Shown: positions 29,364 to 38,934, counted from the stretch's first letter. The stretch is DNA of 64,000 nt from Candidatus Alcyoniella australis (GCA_030765605.1 JAVCCG010000020.1:7039-71038), one strand, 5' to 3'. Notes: generated by a model from the sequence alone, not told the origin. Made by a program: numbers and translations.

Positions 29364-31070
29364 ATGACAGGTGCCCAAGCGTTGGTCCGTACGCTCGAGC
29401 GGCTGGGAGTCCAGCGCGTCTTCGGCATCCCCGGCGCGCAGAACCTCGAGCTGTTCGACGAGCTGCGCGACGCCGCGTTCGATCTGGTGCTGCCGACCCA
29501 CGAGCTGTGCGCCGCGTTTATGGCCGACGCCACGGGTCGGCTTACCGGCAAACCCGGAGTGTTGGTGGTGGTCCCGGGGCCGGGAGTGACCAACGCGTTG
29601 ACCGGGCTGGCCGAGGCGCTGCTCGATTCCGCGCCGCTACTGGCGATCTTCTGCGCGGTGCGCTCCGATCTGCCCAAAGCTTTTCAACTGCACCAGATCC
29701 CGCAACTAGAGGTGGCGCGTCCGCTATGCAAAGAGGTGCTGCGGGCCGAGCGCGTGGACGAGGTCGCGGCCACAATCGCTCGCGGCTATCAACTGGCCTG
29801 CGCGGGCGAGCCCGGTCCGGTGGCGGTCGAGCTACCGTTCAACGTGTTTATGGAGACCGGCTCCCTGGGTCGGATGCCCGCCGCGCCGGTCGCGCCGCAG
29901 CTGGACTGGTCCAAGCTCGAGCAGATCGCGGCCCGGCTGCGCGCAGTCAAGCGCGTCGGGATCTACGCCGGGGCCGGGGCGTTCGACGCGTCCGAGGATC
30001 TGATCAAGCTCGCCGAGACACTGGCCGCGCCCGTGGCCACAACGATCTCGGGCAAGGGAGTGATCCCCGAGGATCATCCGCTGAGCGTGGGCTTCGGCTA
30101 CGGAGCGTTCGGCAGCCCGCTGGCCCAGCAGACCTTTGCCGAGGTCGACCTGGTGTTGGCCGTGGCCGTCAAGTTCGGCGAGGTCGCCACGGGCAGCTAC
30201 GGCATGCCCGACGACAAGCCGTTGATCCACATCGACATCAATCCCAAAGTGCTCGGCGCCAACCTCAAGCCCGAGCTGTCACTTGTCGCGGACGCCGCCG
30301 CGGCGCTGGCCGGGCTGCTCAGGATCCTCGGCCGCAAAAAGCGCGAACGGGCGCGGCGGCTCAAGGGGCAAGTCCAGGGCGAGCGCCAAGCATGGGACAA
30401 GGCGCTGCTGACCCTGCCCGAATCGCCCACCGACGTCACGCCCGAGCGGCTGGTGGCCACGCTGCGACTGCTGCTCGAGCGCGACGCGATCATCACCACC
30501 GACTCGGGCAACCACATGTTCCAGATGGTGGCCGGGTTTGACGTCTACGCCCCGCGCTCGTTCATCGCGCCGGTGGACTACCAGTCAATGGGCTACGGCG
30601 TGCCCGCAGCGGTCGCGGCCAAGCTGGCCTTTCGCGATCGGCAGGTCGCGGCCTGCGTGGGCGACGGCTGCTTTTTAATGACCGGCCTGGAGGTGCTGAC
30701 CGCGGTGCGCGAGTCCGCACCGATCACGATCGTGCTGTTCAACGACGGCAAGCTGGGGCTGATCGCCCAGTCGATGCGCGGACTGTACCGCCGTGAAACC
30801 GCGGTTGTGCTGCCGCAGTTGGACTACCGCGCGCTGGCCCAGGGATTGGGGCTGGACTACGTGTTGATCCAAAGCGACATCGAGATCGAGTCGGGCCTGT
30901 CGCGCGCCCTGCGCTCCAAGCGCTCTTCCCTGGTCGACGCCCGGGTGAACTACGAGCGAGCCACCCGCTACTTCAAGGGCGTGGCTCGAGCCAACGTCGC
31001 GCGCACCGATATGCCCACCTTGCTTCGCATGGGCGCGCGCATGGTGCGACGGATGGTGCTCGGTTCCTGA
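29364..31070 (+). CDS. Thiamine-diphosphate-dependent enzyme, acetolactate-synthase-like
   Basis: 568 residues with the three-domain ThDP fold. The Pyr domain contains FGIPGAQNLELFDEL and the catalytic Glu47 in THELCAAFMADATGR. The central domain starts near residue 190. The PP domain contains the ThDP/Mg motif GDG (433-435) ending in FNDGK (459-463). It resembles acetolactate synthase large subunits, but no small subunit or branched-chain amino-acid gene is nearby. It could be one of the many paralogues (decarboxylases, carboligases) of different specificity. Its stop is four bases from the next GT-C gene, suggesting one transcript. Confidence 0.85.
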   Translation: MTGAQALVRTLERLGVQRVFGIPGAQNLELFDELRDAAFDLVLPTHELCAAFMADATGRLTGKPGVLVVVPGPGVTNALTGLAEALLDSAPLLAIFCAVRSDLPKAFQLHQIPQLEVARPLCKEVLRAERVDEVAATIARGYQLACAGEPGPVAVELPFNVFMETGSLGRMPAAPVAPQLDWSKLEQIAARLRAVKRVGIYAGAGAFDASEDLIKLAETLAAPVATTISGKGVIPEDHPLSVGFGYGAFGSPLAQQTFAEVDLVLAVAVKFGEVATGSYGMPDDKPLIHIDINPKVLGANLKPELSLVADAAAALAGLLRILGRKKRERARRLKGQVQGERQAWDKALLTLPESPTDVTPERLVATLRLLLERDAIITTDSGNHMFQMVAGFDVYAPRSFIAPVDYQSMGYGVPAAVAAKLAFRDRQVAACVGDGCFLMTGLEVLTAVRESAPITIVLFNDGKLGLIAQSMRGLYRRETAVVLPQLDYRALAQGLGLDYVLIQSDIEIESGLSRALRSKRSSLVDARVNYERATRYFKGVARANVARTDMPTLLRMGARMVRRMVLGS

Positions 31071-31074
31071 GCCG

Positions 31075-33057
31075 ATGGCCGGGCCGTCGCAACGCCGCAT
31101 CCGGCTACTGCTGATCCTGGCCCTGCTGGCGGCCGCGGGCCTGCGACTGATCGACCTGGGAGCGCCGAGTCTGTGGGACGACGAGATGGTCACCGTGCGC
31201 TACGCCCAGCACGCGCCGGGGGCGATCGTCGGCATCTCGGCGTTCATCGACGTCAACCCGCCGCTGTACTACGTGCTGTTGCACTATTGGCAGGCGATAG
31301 CCGGAGACGGCGAGTACGCCTGGCGCGCGCTCTCGGCCCTGCTGGGGCTGCTGCTGGTGCCGCTGTTGTTCGTGTTCGGACGGCCGCTGGTGGGAACGCG
31401 CGCCGCCTTGATCGCGACCTGGATCGTCGCCTTGAGCCCGCAGCACGTCTACTCGAGCCAGGAGGTGCGCTCGCAGACCGCCCTGGCGCTGCTGGCGCTG
31501 CTCGCCGGGTGGACGCTGATGCGCATGGAGCGCGACGGCCGCGCGCGCTTGGCAATCCTGGCCGCGGTGCTCAGCGCAACGGCGCTGTGGACCCATTACT
31601 ACATGTTGTTCATGATCGCCTGCTGGATCGGCTACGCGGGCCTGCGGCTGCTAGGCCGGGCTTGGGACCGCCGCCGGATCGTCGCCGGTCTGGTCTACAT
31701 CGTCCTGACCGGTCTGCTGAGCCTGCCGGTGCTGCTGATCCTGTTGATCCAGCTTCAGGGCGGCCAGGGCTGGCGGCCGCAGCAGTCGCTGCTCTACGTG
31801 ATCGCCGGCTGGTGCCTAAGCCTGACCAGCGGTCTGCTGCCCTGGGGCGCGTCCATGCTCTGGGGCGACCTGGGGGCCCGCGATGCGGCCCACGGCCCGC
31901 TGATGCTCGGCGCGGCGTTCGCAATCGGAGCGCCGTTGATGGCGCTGCTGCTCTACGGAGTACGCAAGCTGCGGCGACCCGAGGCACCGCCCGAGGCCGC
32001 GTTCCTCGCCTGGTGGGCTCTGGGCCCGGCGTTGCTGGTGCTGTGCGCCTGCCTGTTCACGCCGCTGTTCGATCCGCGTCACGCGTTGATCGCGCTGCCG
32101 CCCTCGGCGCTGCTGATCGGGCTGGGCGCGGTGCACGTGCTGACCAAGCCGCGCCGCGGACTGCGCCTGGTCGGCGCGGCGCTGCTGGTCTGGCTGGGCC
32201 TGCTGGCCTGCGCATCCAACGTACAGCTGCGCCTGGCCGACGCCTGTTCGCGTCAGGATTGGCGCACGCTGGTCCAGGGAGTCGTGGAGCGCGCGCAGCC
32301 GGGCGATCTGATGCTGGCGCAGATGGAATCCGCGACGCTGTGCCTGGACTACTACAACGCGGACCGCGTGCCGTTGCGCTGGATCTTCGAATGGTTCCCG
32401 CGACCCGACGCGATCGAGAACAATCCGTTGGCAATGAACGCTCAACAGCGCGAGCAGTTGATCGTCAACGCGGCGGCCGACGCGCTGGAACACGAACGGA
32501 TCTGGCTGCTGGACTACCACAACCGCGCCTTTGATCCCTCAAATCTGCTCGAGCGCCTGCTGCTTGCCGACTACGTCACGCTGGCGAGCGAACATCGCAT
32601 GGCCGGAGCGTACCGCTACGGCATGCTGTTGCTTTCGCGGCGGCCCGCGGACGTGACGGACGCGCTGCACGACCGCGTGGTGTTCGAGGGCTTCGACGGC
32701 CCTGCCCTGCAGCTCGACGAGGGCTGGTTCGCGCCCGAGCGCTGGACCTGGGCCGCCAGCCGCGCCTGCGTGCTGTTGCCCGCGGATCGCGCGCCGGGCA
32801 CGCTTACGGCCGAGGTCTACGTGCCCTACGAGCTGCTCGGCGAGCGCCCGCTCGAGATCGGGCTGCGCACGCTCGAAGCCCAAACCAGTGTGATCGCCCG
32901 CGGCCCGGACGTGCTGACCATCGAGCTGCCCATCGCCGGGCGTCCGGCAACGTCGATGTTCTGGGCCTGCCTGGAAAGCGAACGCTCGTTCGTGGCCGCG
33001 CAAGACGCCTCGGGCGCTGCGCGCTCGCTGTCGGTGGGCAGCATCGGCTGGCAATGA
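31075..33057 (+). CDS. GT39-like glycosyltransferase (dolichyl-P-mannose/ArnT-type), membrane
   Basis: 660 residues. About 11-13 hydrophobic helices (residues ~9-385) precede a ~270-residue C-terminal soluble domain. The first extracytoplasmic loop carries the catalytic-type acidic motif LWDDEM (D35, D36, E37), and the next loop has DVNPPLYYVLLHYW, both typical of the PMT_2/ArnT family that uses polyprenyl-phosphate sugars. The start lies four bases after the ThDP gene. The acceptor is unknown; the soluble C-terminal part could bind it. Confidence 0.87.
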   Translation: MAGPSQRRIRLLLILALLAAAGLRLIDLGAPSLWDDEMVTVRYAQHAPGAIVGISAFIDVNPPLYYVLLHYWQAIAGDGEYAWRALSALLGLLLVPLLFVFGRPLVGTRAALIATWIVALSPQHVYSSQEVRSQTALALLALLAGWTLMRMERDGRARLAILAAVLSATALWTHYYMLFMIACWIGYAGLRLLGRAWDRRRIVAGLVYIVLTGLLSLPVLLILLIQLQGGQGWRPQQSLLYVIAGWCLSLTSGLLPWGASMLWGDLGARDAAHGPLMLGAAFAIGAPLMALLLYGVRKLRRPEAPPEAAFLAWWALGPALLVLCACLFTPLFDPRHALIALPPSALLIGLGAVHVLTKPRRGLRLVGAALLVWLGLLACASNVQLRLADACSRQDWRTLVQGVVERAQPGDLMLAQMESATLCLDYYNADRVPLRWIFEWFPRPDAIENNPLAMNAQQREQLIVNAAADALEHERIWLLDYHNRAFDPSNLLERLLLADYVTLASEHRMAGAYRYGMLLLSRRPADVTDALHDRVVFEGFDGPALQLDEGWFAPERWTWAASRACVLLPADRAPGTLTAEVYVPYELLGERPLEIGLRTLEAQTSVIARGPDVLTIELPIAGRPATSMFWACLESERSFVAAQDASGAARSLSVGSIGWQ

Positions 33058-33089
33058 ACGCCATTGTTAATCCGCGATTCGACGCTTGC

Positions 33090-33117
33090 TTGACAAACGA
33101 ACATCGGTCTGGATTGT
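33090..33117 (+). promoter_or_regulatory. Weak sigma-70-like promoter before the lipoprotein gene
   Basis: A perfect TTGACA at 33090-33095 with GATTGT 16 bases later (33112-33117). The -10 box matches only half of the consensus, so the call is tentative. It would start transcription about 15 bases before the ATG at 33137. Confidence 0.3.
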
Positions 33118-33136
33118 GTGAATCGAGGTTCCCAAG

Positions 33137-33724
33137 ATGAGATGCCGTTCCCCAAAGATCAGATTCAATCTCAGCCGCAGCCCATTGGTAATGTTGGGGC
33201 TGGTCGCGACTCTGTGGCTGTGCGGCTGCGGTCTGAGCGAGGTGGAGAAGTACTACCCACTGGGCGCGGGATACAACTGGACCTACGAGACCACCTACGA
33301 CGATCCGGAATTTCCGCCCAAGCGCAGCACCGACATGATCGTCGAGCGTAAGTGGAACGACTACCACTTCGACAACGGCCTGGTGCTCTCCAAGACCCAC
33401 CTGGGGCTGCTCACGCGCGAGGCCTATTACCTACTGCAGGGGCCGCTGCGCGTGGGGCACAAGTGGGGCGCGGGCCACATCGAGGTCGAGATCACGGCCG
33501 TGAACAAGCGCGTCACGGTCCCGGCCGGCGTGTTCGACGATTGCCTGACCACCGAGTTCCGCGCCGTGCGCCAGGGCGTGACCTTCATCACGCTTACCGA
33601 CTATTGCCGCGACGTGGGTCCGGCAGCCTACGAGCTGTACCGCCAGGAGCCCGGCAACGAGCGCCGCATGCTCCAGCGTAGCGTGCTGCTGGCCTTTGGT
33701 TACGGCGAAGACCTCAAGCAGTGA
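33137..33724 (+). CDS. Small lipoprotein, unknown function
   Basis: 195 residues. A positively charged N terminus and hydrophobic stretch end in lipobox LCGC. The mature protein begins with a YYPLGAGYNWTYE segment, seen in many lipoproteins of unknown role from related bacteria, and is beta-rich with two further cysteines (DDCLTTEF and TDYCRDVGP) that may pair. It lies between GT-C genes; the next gene starts within its stop codon (GTGA). It is probably periplasmic or on the outer membrane, and could assist the neighbouring transferases. Confidence 0.72.
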   Translation: MRCRSPKIRFNLSRSPLVMLGLVATLWLCGCGLSEVEKYYPLGAGYNWTYETTYDDPEFPPKRSTDMIVERKWNDYHFDNGLVLSKTHLGLLTREAYYLLQGPLRVGHKWGAGHIEVEITAVNKRVTVPAGVFDDCLTTEFRAVRQGVTFITLTDYCRDVGPAAYELYRQEPGNERRMLQRSVLLAFGYGEDLKQ

Positions 33725-35454
33725 GCAACGGTTCACCAACGAACGCCACGTCGCGCCGCGTACAACGCGCGGCGAACGCTGGAATGGCTGCGCTGCTGCT
33801 GATCTGGTCGGCCTCCTGCCTGTTCTACCTGCGACGCTTCGCCTTTGTGATGACCGACATGACCATGGAGCACACCACCCAGGTGGCGGGGCTTTGGCAC
33901 CTGGCGCATAGCTTCACGGGCAACGATCGTCTGTCCGCGCTGTTGCAGGTCGGCAGCTACTACCCACGACTGCCCGGGCTGTTGGGGCTGGCCGCGTTAA
34001 GCTTGTTCGAGCCCGAATCGATCTGGTCGCTACGGGCGTTGAGCCTGGCCTGGACCGCTCTGGGAGCGGTCGCGCTGTATTTGCTGACGCGGGATCGCGC
34101 CGGGGGCATGGCCGGGATTGCGGCCGCAACGCTCTGGCTCTCGATGCCGCTGGTGCTGTGCGAGGCGCGGGCCTACACCTGGCAGACGCAGATGACGGCC
34201 TGCGGCGCCTGGTCGTTGCTGCTGTTCTCGCGTTCGCGCGGTTTCACGCGGCCGGGCCTGGCCGCCCTCGGCGGAGTGTGCGGCGCGCTGTGTCTGCTCT
34301 CGGTGCGCGGACTGCCCTACCTGCTGCTGGCTCCTCCCGCCGTGGCGCTGGCGTTGCAGGCCCTGGTGCAAGCCCGGCGCGAGGGGCGCGTGGGGCGCGC
34401 GTCGGCCGGGATGCTGATCGGCGGCGCCTTGTGCCTGCTGCCCGCGCTGCCGTTCACCCTGAAGTACTTGTTGACCTGGGGCCACCGCCTGGGCTGGCAG
34501 ACCTTTGGCCAATACCCGCAAGGCGAGACCCAAGGCGCCAGCGCGCCGCTGTTCTACATCAGCGGGTTCTTCACCCACGGTGCAGGTCCGCTGTTGGGCA
34601 CTGCAATCGTTTTGGGCCTGATCGCGGCCCTGGCGTTCCGCCGACTGCGCGACCCTTGGATCTGGGTCTGGGCGCTGCTGCCGATCCTGGCGCTCTCGAC
34701 CTTCGGCACCAAGATGGTGATCTACATGGTGGTGGCGCTCCCCGCCTTCGCCGTGCTGGCCGCGTTGGGCGCGGCCGCGCTACCTAGGCCGCGACTGCGC
34801 AACGTGGCACTGCTGACCCTCACCGGCTGCGCACTGCTGAGCCTGGGCTGGTACAACTTCGCCGCGCCCGCACTATCGCCCGTGGATCCCTCGCAGCCCG
34901 CCCCTGAATTGCAGCGCCGAGCCAACCTCTATGAGATCGCCAACTACGCCCTGGCCGGCGATCCCACGCCCGCGCGGCAGATGCTCTCGCTGCTCGAGCA
35001 ATCCCAACCCACTGCCGTGGCCCTGTTGGCGGGCTCGGGCGACGACGTGGGCTTCGGCGGATTGGCGGTGGAGCTGCAGTACGCCCACCCCGCGCTGCCG
35101 CTGATGATTCTCTACCCGTTCGTCGACCTCTATCCCCGAGAACTGGGCCGGATGTGGGTCGTCCGGAGTTCGGAGGCGAATCAGCCCGCGGGCCGCCAGA
35201 TTGCGCAGCTCGGACGCTGCCTGGACCGGCTGAAGATCAGGGTCTACAAGGTCGAGCAGGTCCAGCAGGTTCTACGTTTTCTGTTTTCGTTGCCCGTGGA
35301 GCCGCTGGGCAGCGTGCGCCTTGGTCCGGCGCGCTTTGAGCTGCCGGTGGTCGCCCTGGCGCCGCATGCCCAGCCGTCGGACTCCACGCGGCTGATCTGG
35401 CCGTGCAAGCGCGCCTCGATCTGCCTGGCCGGAGGTCGGATTGTCGAACGTTAG
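33721..35454 (+). CDS. GT-C-like integral membrane glycosyltransferase
   Basis: 577 residues. The GTG start overlaps the preceding TGA. Around ten hydrophobic helices fill residues ~20-390, with an acidic motif FVMTDMTMEHTTQ in the first extracytoplasmic loop and the second-loop segment GSYYPRLPGLLGLAAL, matching the GT39/PMT_2 plan in a divergent form. The C-terminal ~190 residues are soluble. It appears paralogous in design to the next gene, with which it overlaps by 14 bases. Confidence 0.75.
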   Translation: MSNGSPTNATSRRVQRAANAGMAALLLIWSASCLFYLRRFAFVMTDMTMEHTTQVAGLWHLAHSFTGNDRLSALLQVGSYYPRLPGLLGLAALSLFEPESIWSLRALSLAWTALGAVALYLLTRDRAGGMAGIAAATLWLSMPLVLCEARAYTWQTQMTACGAWSLLLFSRSRGFTRPGLAALGGVCGALCLLSVRGLPYLLLAPPAVALALQALVQARREGRVGRASAGMLIGGALCLLPALPFTLKYLLTWGHRLGWQTFGQYPQGETQGASAPLFYISGFFTHGAGPLLGTAIVLGLIAALAFRRLRDPWIWVWALLPILALSTFGTKMVIYMVVALPAFAVLAALGAAALPRPRLRNVALLTLTGCALLSLGWYNFAAPALSPVDPSQPAPELQRRANLYEIANYALAGDPTPARQMLSLLEQSQPTAVALLAGSGDDVGFGGLAVELQYAHPALPLMILYPFVDLYPRELGRMWVVRSSEANQPAGRQIAQLGRCLDRLKIRVYKVEQVQQVLRFLFSLPVEPLGSVRLGPARFELPVVALAPHAQPSDSTRLIWPCKRASICLAGGRIVER

Positions 35455-37051
35455 CCGTTCGCGATTGTACGCGGCGCTGGTGCTCGCCGCGCTGATCGTC
35501 GCGGCCGTACTCTCGCTGCAGATCGGCGCACACAACCAGCTGCGCGCCGCGGGCAACAACGAGCTGGAGAACATCGAGCTGAGTCTGGAGCTGACGCGCG
35601 CCGCGAGCCAGGGGCGCTGGAGCGACGTGCTCGGGCGTTACACGGGCACGGGCCAGGCGCGCTTCCTGCCGCTGACCGCCGACGCGTTCTTCGGCATCGG
35701 CTGGCTGATCAGCGGCGAGAGCTTCCTCTCGATCCGCAGGCTCAACGCCTTGGCTCTGGCGCTGATGCTGCTCTCGTGCTACTTGCTGGCCGCCACGCGG
35801 CTCTCGCGGCCCTACGCCCTGCTGGCCTGCCTGCTGCTGGCCTGCATCCCGCTGGTCAACGTCACGGCGCGCTTCGTCAATCCCAAACCGCTGGCCGCGG
35901 CCGCCGTGACCTTGGCCCTCTGGGCGCTGATGCGCTCGGACGATCTGCGCAACGCACGCTGGTCGGCCCTGGCCGGAGCGCTGTGCGGGCTGGCCCTGCT
36001 TAGCGAGCGCGGGCTGCCGCCGATCCTGTTGGGTTTCCCCCTGGCGCTGTTCGCAATCCGCGGGCTCGTTTGGCGCGGGACGCGCGCCAGAGCCCTGGCC
36101 GGAATCGCGCTGTTCGGCGGCTGCGCGCTGTTGATCGCCGGGCCGAACCTGAGCAATTACCTGGCGGGCATCGAACGCGTACTGAACCAGGCCTACTTCG
36201 GCACTCCGGGCGGGGACACGGCCCACGCCGCGGACCCTGCCTACTACCTGCACGCCTTTTGGAACGAGCTGCTGACTCCACCGCAGGCGCTGATCTATGT
36301 GCTGCTCGTTCCGCTGAGTCTGCTGGGTAAACGCCGACCCTGGGAACTGTGGTTGTGGCTGATCCCGCCATTCTTCGTGCTCTCGACGTTCAACACCAAG
36401 CTGCCGTATTACATGTTCGGGCTGCTGCCGCCGCTGGCGATCCTGGCGGCCCACGGCCTGAGCAACATCCCGTGGACGCGGCCGCGACGCGCACTTTCGA
36501 TTCTGGCCGCGCTGATCGCGGTCTCGAGCCTGGCACTGTCGCTGTACACCATGCCCCGGCCACCGTGGTTCTGGCCCGCGCCGGGCGTGTCGCCGCAGCT
36601 GGCGCAGCTGTGCGGGGGGTGCTGGGCGCAGGTCGATTACCCCTCGCGCTTCAACGGAACCGGCGAACGGATCGTGGACGAGGCCCGGCGGGTCAAAGCC
36701 GCGGCCGTGCTGTTCGACGTCAGTAATCAGGATGAACGCACCAGGGCCTGGGCCGCGGTGGTCGGACGCAGGCTGCCTCGCAAGCCGGTGCTGATGGTGC
36801 TCCGCAACGACCCGACCCCCGATATCGGCGAGGTCGGACGGGTGTTATTGCTCGTGGGGAATGCGCACGAGCCGTTGATCCAGATGCTCGGCAGACCACC
36901 GCTGGTCAACTCCGCCGCGGTTTTCGATGATGAAATCGGTCAGGCTTTACGCGCTGAGATGAAGAAATGGAATGTCATTCAAGAGCTTTTACTGCGTTAC
37001 GACGCCGGCCGGACCATCAAGGTTCAGGTGCTTGAATCATCGGGGTTTTAG
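35441..37051 (+). CDS. GT-C-like integral membrane glycosyltransferase
   Basis: 536 residues. The start is a TTG with GGAGG five bases upstream, inside the end of the preceding gene. The first helix (ALVLAALIVAAVLSLQIG) is followed by an acidic loop NNELENIELSLELTRA, then about nine helices and a ~150-residue soluble C-terminal part. The topology and acidic first loop match GT39/PMT_2-like GT-C enzymes. It is the last gene of the 24.2-37.1 kb rightward cluster. The sugar donor and acceptor cannot be inferred. Confidence 0.75.
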   Translation: MSNVSRSRLYAALVLAALIVAAVLSLQIGAHNQLRAAGNNELENIELSLELTRAASQGRWSDVLGRYTGTGQARFLPLTADAFFGIGWLISGESFLSIRRLNALALALMLLSCYLLAATRLSRPYALLACLLLACIPLVNVTARFVNPKPLAAAAVTLALWALMRSDDLRNARWSALAGALCGLALLSERGLPPILLGFPLALFAIRGLVWRGTRARALAGIALFGGCALLIAGPNLSNYLAGIERVLNQAYFGTPGGDTAHAADPAYYLHAFWNELLTPPQALIYVLLVPLSLLGKRRPWELWLWLIPPFFVLSTFNTKLPYYMFGLLPPLAILAAHGLSNIPWTRPRRALSILAALIAVSSLALSLYTMPRPPWFWPAPGVSPQLAQLCGGCWAQVDYPSRFNGTGERIVDEARRVKAAAVLFDVSNQDERTRAWAAVVGRRLPRKPVLMVLRNDPTPDIGEVGRVLLLVGNAHEPLIQMLGRPPLVNSAAVFDDEIGQALRAEMKKWNVIQELLLRYDAGRTIKVQVLESSGF

Positions 37052-37083
37052 CAAACTTTTAATGCTGCGGGTGCTGATCCACC

Positions 37084-37116
37084 TTGACACCTCGGGGCAT
37101 ACGACCTTACGATAAT
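37084..37116 (+). promoter_or_regulatory. Sigma-70-like promoter of the Asp-rich lipoprotein gene
   Basis: TTGACA at 37084-37089 and TACGAT at 37108-37113 (18-base spacing), with an overlapping GATAAT at 37111-37116. It lies ~65 bases upstream of the ATG at 37182 in an otherwise empty 130-base gap. Confidence 0.6.
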
Positions 37117-37181
37117 ACCACTGGGGCGAACAATCAGAGGCTTGCTTTGTGTGCCTTTAACAGAAGCAAAGAGGAGAGAAG

Positions 37182-38879
37182 ATGAAGATCCTACGGAGCC
37201 ATAGTTTACTCTTACTGCTCCTGATCCTCGGCATGCTGGCCGCGTTCCTTGTCAGCAGCTGCGGAAGCGGAGACGACGACGACGACGACGATACGGGTGA
37301 TGACGACGACGATGATGACGACGACGACGATGACGACGACGACGACGACGAACAGTACGCTTCCCTGATCTGTACGCTTCCCGACCCCGAGGGGATCGGT
37401 GACAACGTGTTGGTGGGCGGCGGAGACATCGACGGCACGATCGCGGTCTACGTCTACAACGACGCGGATTGCGAGCCGATCGAGGGCGCGACCGTGATCC
37501 AAGGCGCCGAGACCTACACTACCGATGCCGACGGCAAAGCCACGGTCGACGTAAGCAAGGCCTCCGAGCTGGTCACGGCGATTGCCGACGATTACGACGC
37601 CTGGAGCTATCAGGCCGACGCTGCGGTGATGAAATTCCGCCTGCGTCCCCAAGTTTACGGTCGCAGCTATACCGATTCGTCGACGGGCCAGTTCAAGGCC
37701 GGCGGCGCGGTGCTGCCGCTGGACAACCCGACGATCAACGGCATCCCCGGCATCCTGGCACTGCTTGACGACTTCATCTACGCCGGCGCCGCGATCCCGG
37801 GCGTCTCGCGCAACGACATCCTCTCACTGGATTTCGACGGCTTCATGGCGCAGTCGGAGTTCAACCTGACCATCGCGGGCGAGGCTCCGGTAGAGATCCC
37901 CAAGAATGTCTACATACCGAATTTCTCGCTTGACGCCTTCGAATTAGTGGTCAACGGCGGCAACGAGAGCTTCATGGTTCCGGTCTGGAACAACGCCGAG
38001 GTCTCGCCGATCGAAGGCCTGATCCTCGAAGTCGATGTGGGCGGCCTGCTGCAGGGCGTCAACATCCTCGACCTGATCGCAGCGTTCACCGCGCCCGATC
38101 CGGACTTTGTCGAAATCCTGCTTCCGCTGATCGGACCGCTGGTCAACGCCGGCCTGAACTTCCGTTACGTCGGCGCCGACCCGGTATGGGACGGCAGCGG
38201 CGCGCCGGACATTGAGGTGCTGGACACCCAGGCCAAGGCTACGGCCGCAGTCAGCATCAGCGGCGCCAGCGCCTCCTACGACTACATCGGACTGATCGCG
38301 GCGGAGATCCCCAACCGCGCACTGCTGCCCACGGGCGTAGGCCTGGCTGACAGCGGCTCGATGTTGTTGGATTACACCGAAGTACCCGATGCCAAGTACC
38401 TGGTCGCGGTGCTCAAGACCGACCTGCTGGCCTCCGATTTCGAGGATTTCCATGTCAGCGCGGCGATCAAGCACTTCGACAGTGTGGCTGACATCGCCGG
38501 CGGCGTGGTCTTCAGCGAGTCGGACTTCCTGCCGGTGTTCGGCGACAGCTCGAACTATACCGGCGGCACGCTGACCTGGTCGCTTGCCGACAAGGAAGCC
38601 CCTGACGCCTACTTGGTAATCGGCGCTCCGGTATGTGATAGCTGCCCGATGTTCTTCGCCGCGCTTCCGGGCTCGGCCACCAGCTACGATATCCCCGACG
38701 ACCTGGGAATCACTCCTGATGAAGAGGATCTGATGTTTGTACTGGGCTTCAACATGCCCGAGGGCTTTGACGCCAACCTGTACAACCCGGCCAAGATCGT
38801 CGGCTACGACTTCACCTCAATGAACGTCTGGACCAACGTCGACATAGTAGGACTGCTCGCAGACCTAATCGGCGGCTGA
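37182..38879 (+). CDS. Asp-rich lipoprotein with carboxypeptidase-regulatory-like domain
   Basis: 565 residues. Signal peptide with lipobox LVSSC (Cys27), then poly-Asp tracts of 7 and 17 residues at ~31-56. Residues ~75-160 look like a carboxypeptidase-regulatory/Ig-like module (AVYVYNDADCEPIEGATV followed by TTDADGKATVDVS). The remaining ~400 residues form a beta-rich region of unknown family with GSMLLDYTEVPDAKY and CDSCPMFF segments. It is monocistronic: a sigma-70-like promoter lies upstream and a strong terminator downstream. It is probably exposed at the cell surface. Confidence 0.78.
   Translation: MKILRSHSLLLLLLILGMLAAFLVSSCGSGDDDDDDDTGDDDDDDDDDDDDDDDDDEQYASLICTLPDPEGIGDNVLVGGGDIDGTIAVYVYNDADCEPIEGATVIQGAETYTTDADGKATVDVSKASELVTAIADDYDAWSYQADAAVMKFRLRPQVYGRSYTDSSTGQFKAGGAVLPLDNPTINGIPGILALLDDFIYAGAAIPGVSRNDILSLDFDGFMAQSEFNLTIAGEAPVEIPKNVYIPNFSLDAFELVVNGGNESFMVPVWNNAEVSPIEGLILEVDVGGLLQGVNILDLIAAFTAPDPDFVEILLPLIGPLVNAGLNFRYVGADPVWDGSGAPDIEVLDTQAKATAAVSISGASASYDYIGLIAAEIPNRALLPTGVGLADSGSMLLDYTEVPDAKYLVAVLKTDLLASDFEDFHVSAAIKHFDSVADIAGGVVFSESDFLPVFGDSSNYTGGTLTWSLADKEAPDAYLVIGAPVCDSCPMFFAALPGSATSYDIPDDLGITPDEEDLMFVLGFNMPEGFDANLYNPAKIVGYDFTSMNVWTNVDIVGLLADLIGG
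37272..37351 (+). repeat. GAC/GAT trinucleotide tract encoding poly-Asp
   Basis: Almost continuous GAC and GAT codons in the reading frame of the lipoprotein, interrupted once by ACG GGT (Thr-Gly). Confidence 0.92.
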
Positions 38880-38904
38880 TTCAGCTCTATAATCGATTCA
38901 ACCT

Positions 38905-38934
38905 GCGCCCGGCACCTTGCCGGGCGCTTTTTTT
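38905..38934 (+). terminator. Rho-independent terminator of the Asp-rich lipoprotein gene
   Basis: The stem GCGCCCGGC / GCCGGGCGC with a five-base loop is followed by seven T, 25 bases past the stop codon. Confidence 0.95.

Noticed and set aside
37272-37351. CRISPR-like or minisatellite array
   Set aside because: The repeat is a three-base codon run without spacers, fully inside a lipoprotein gene.
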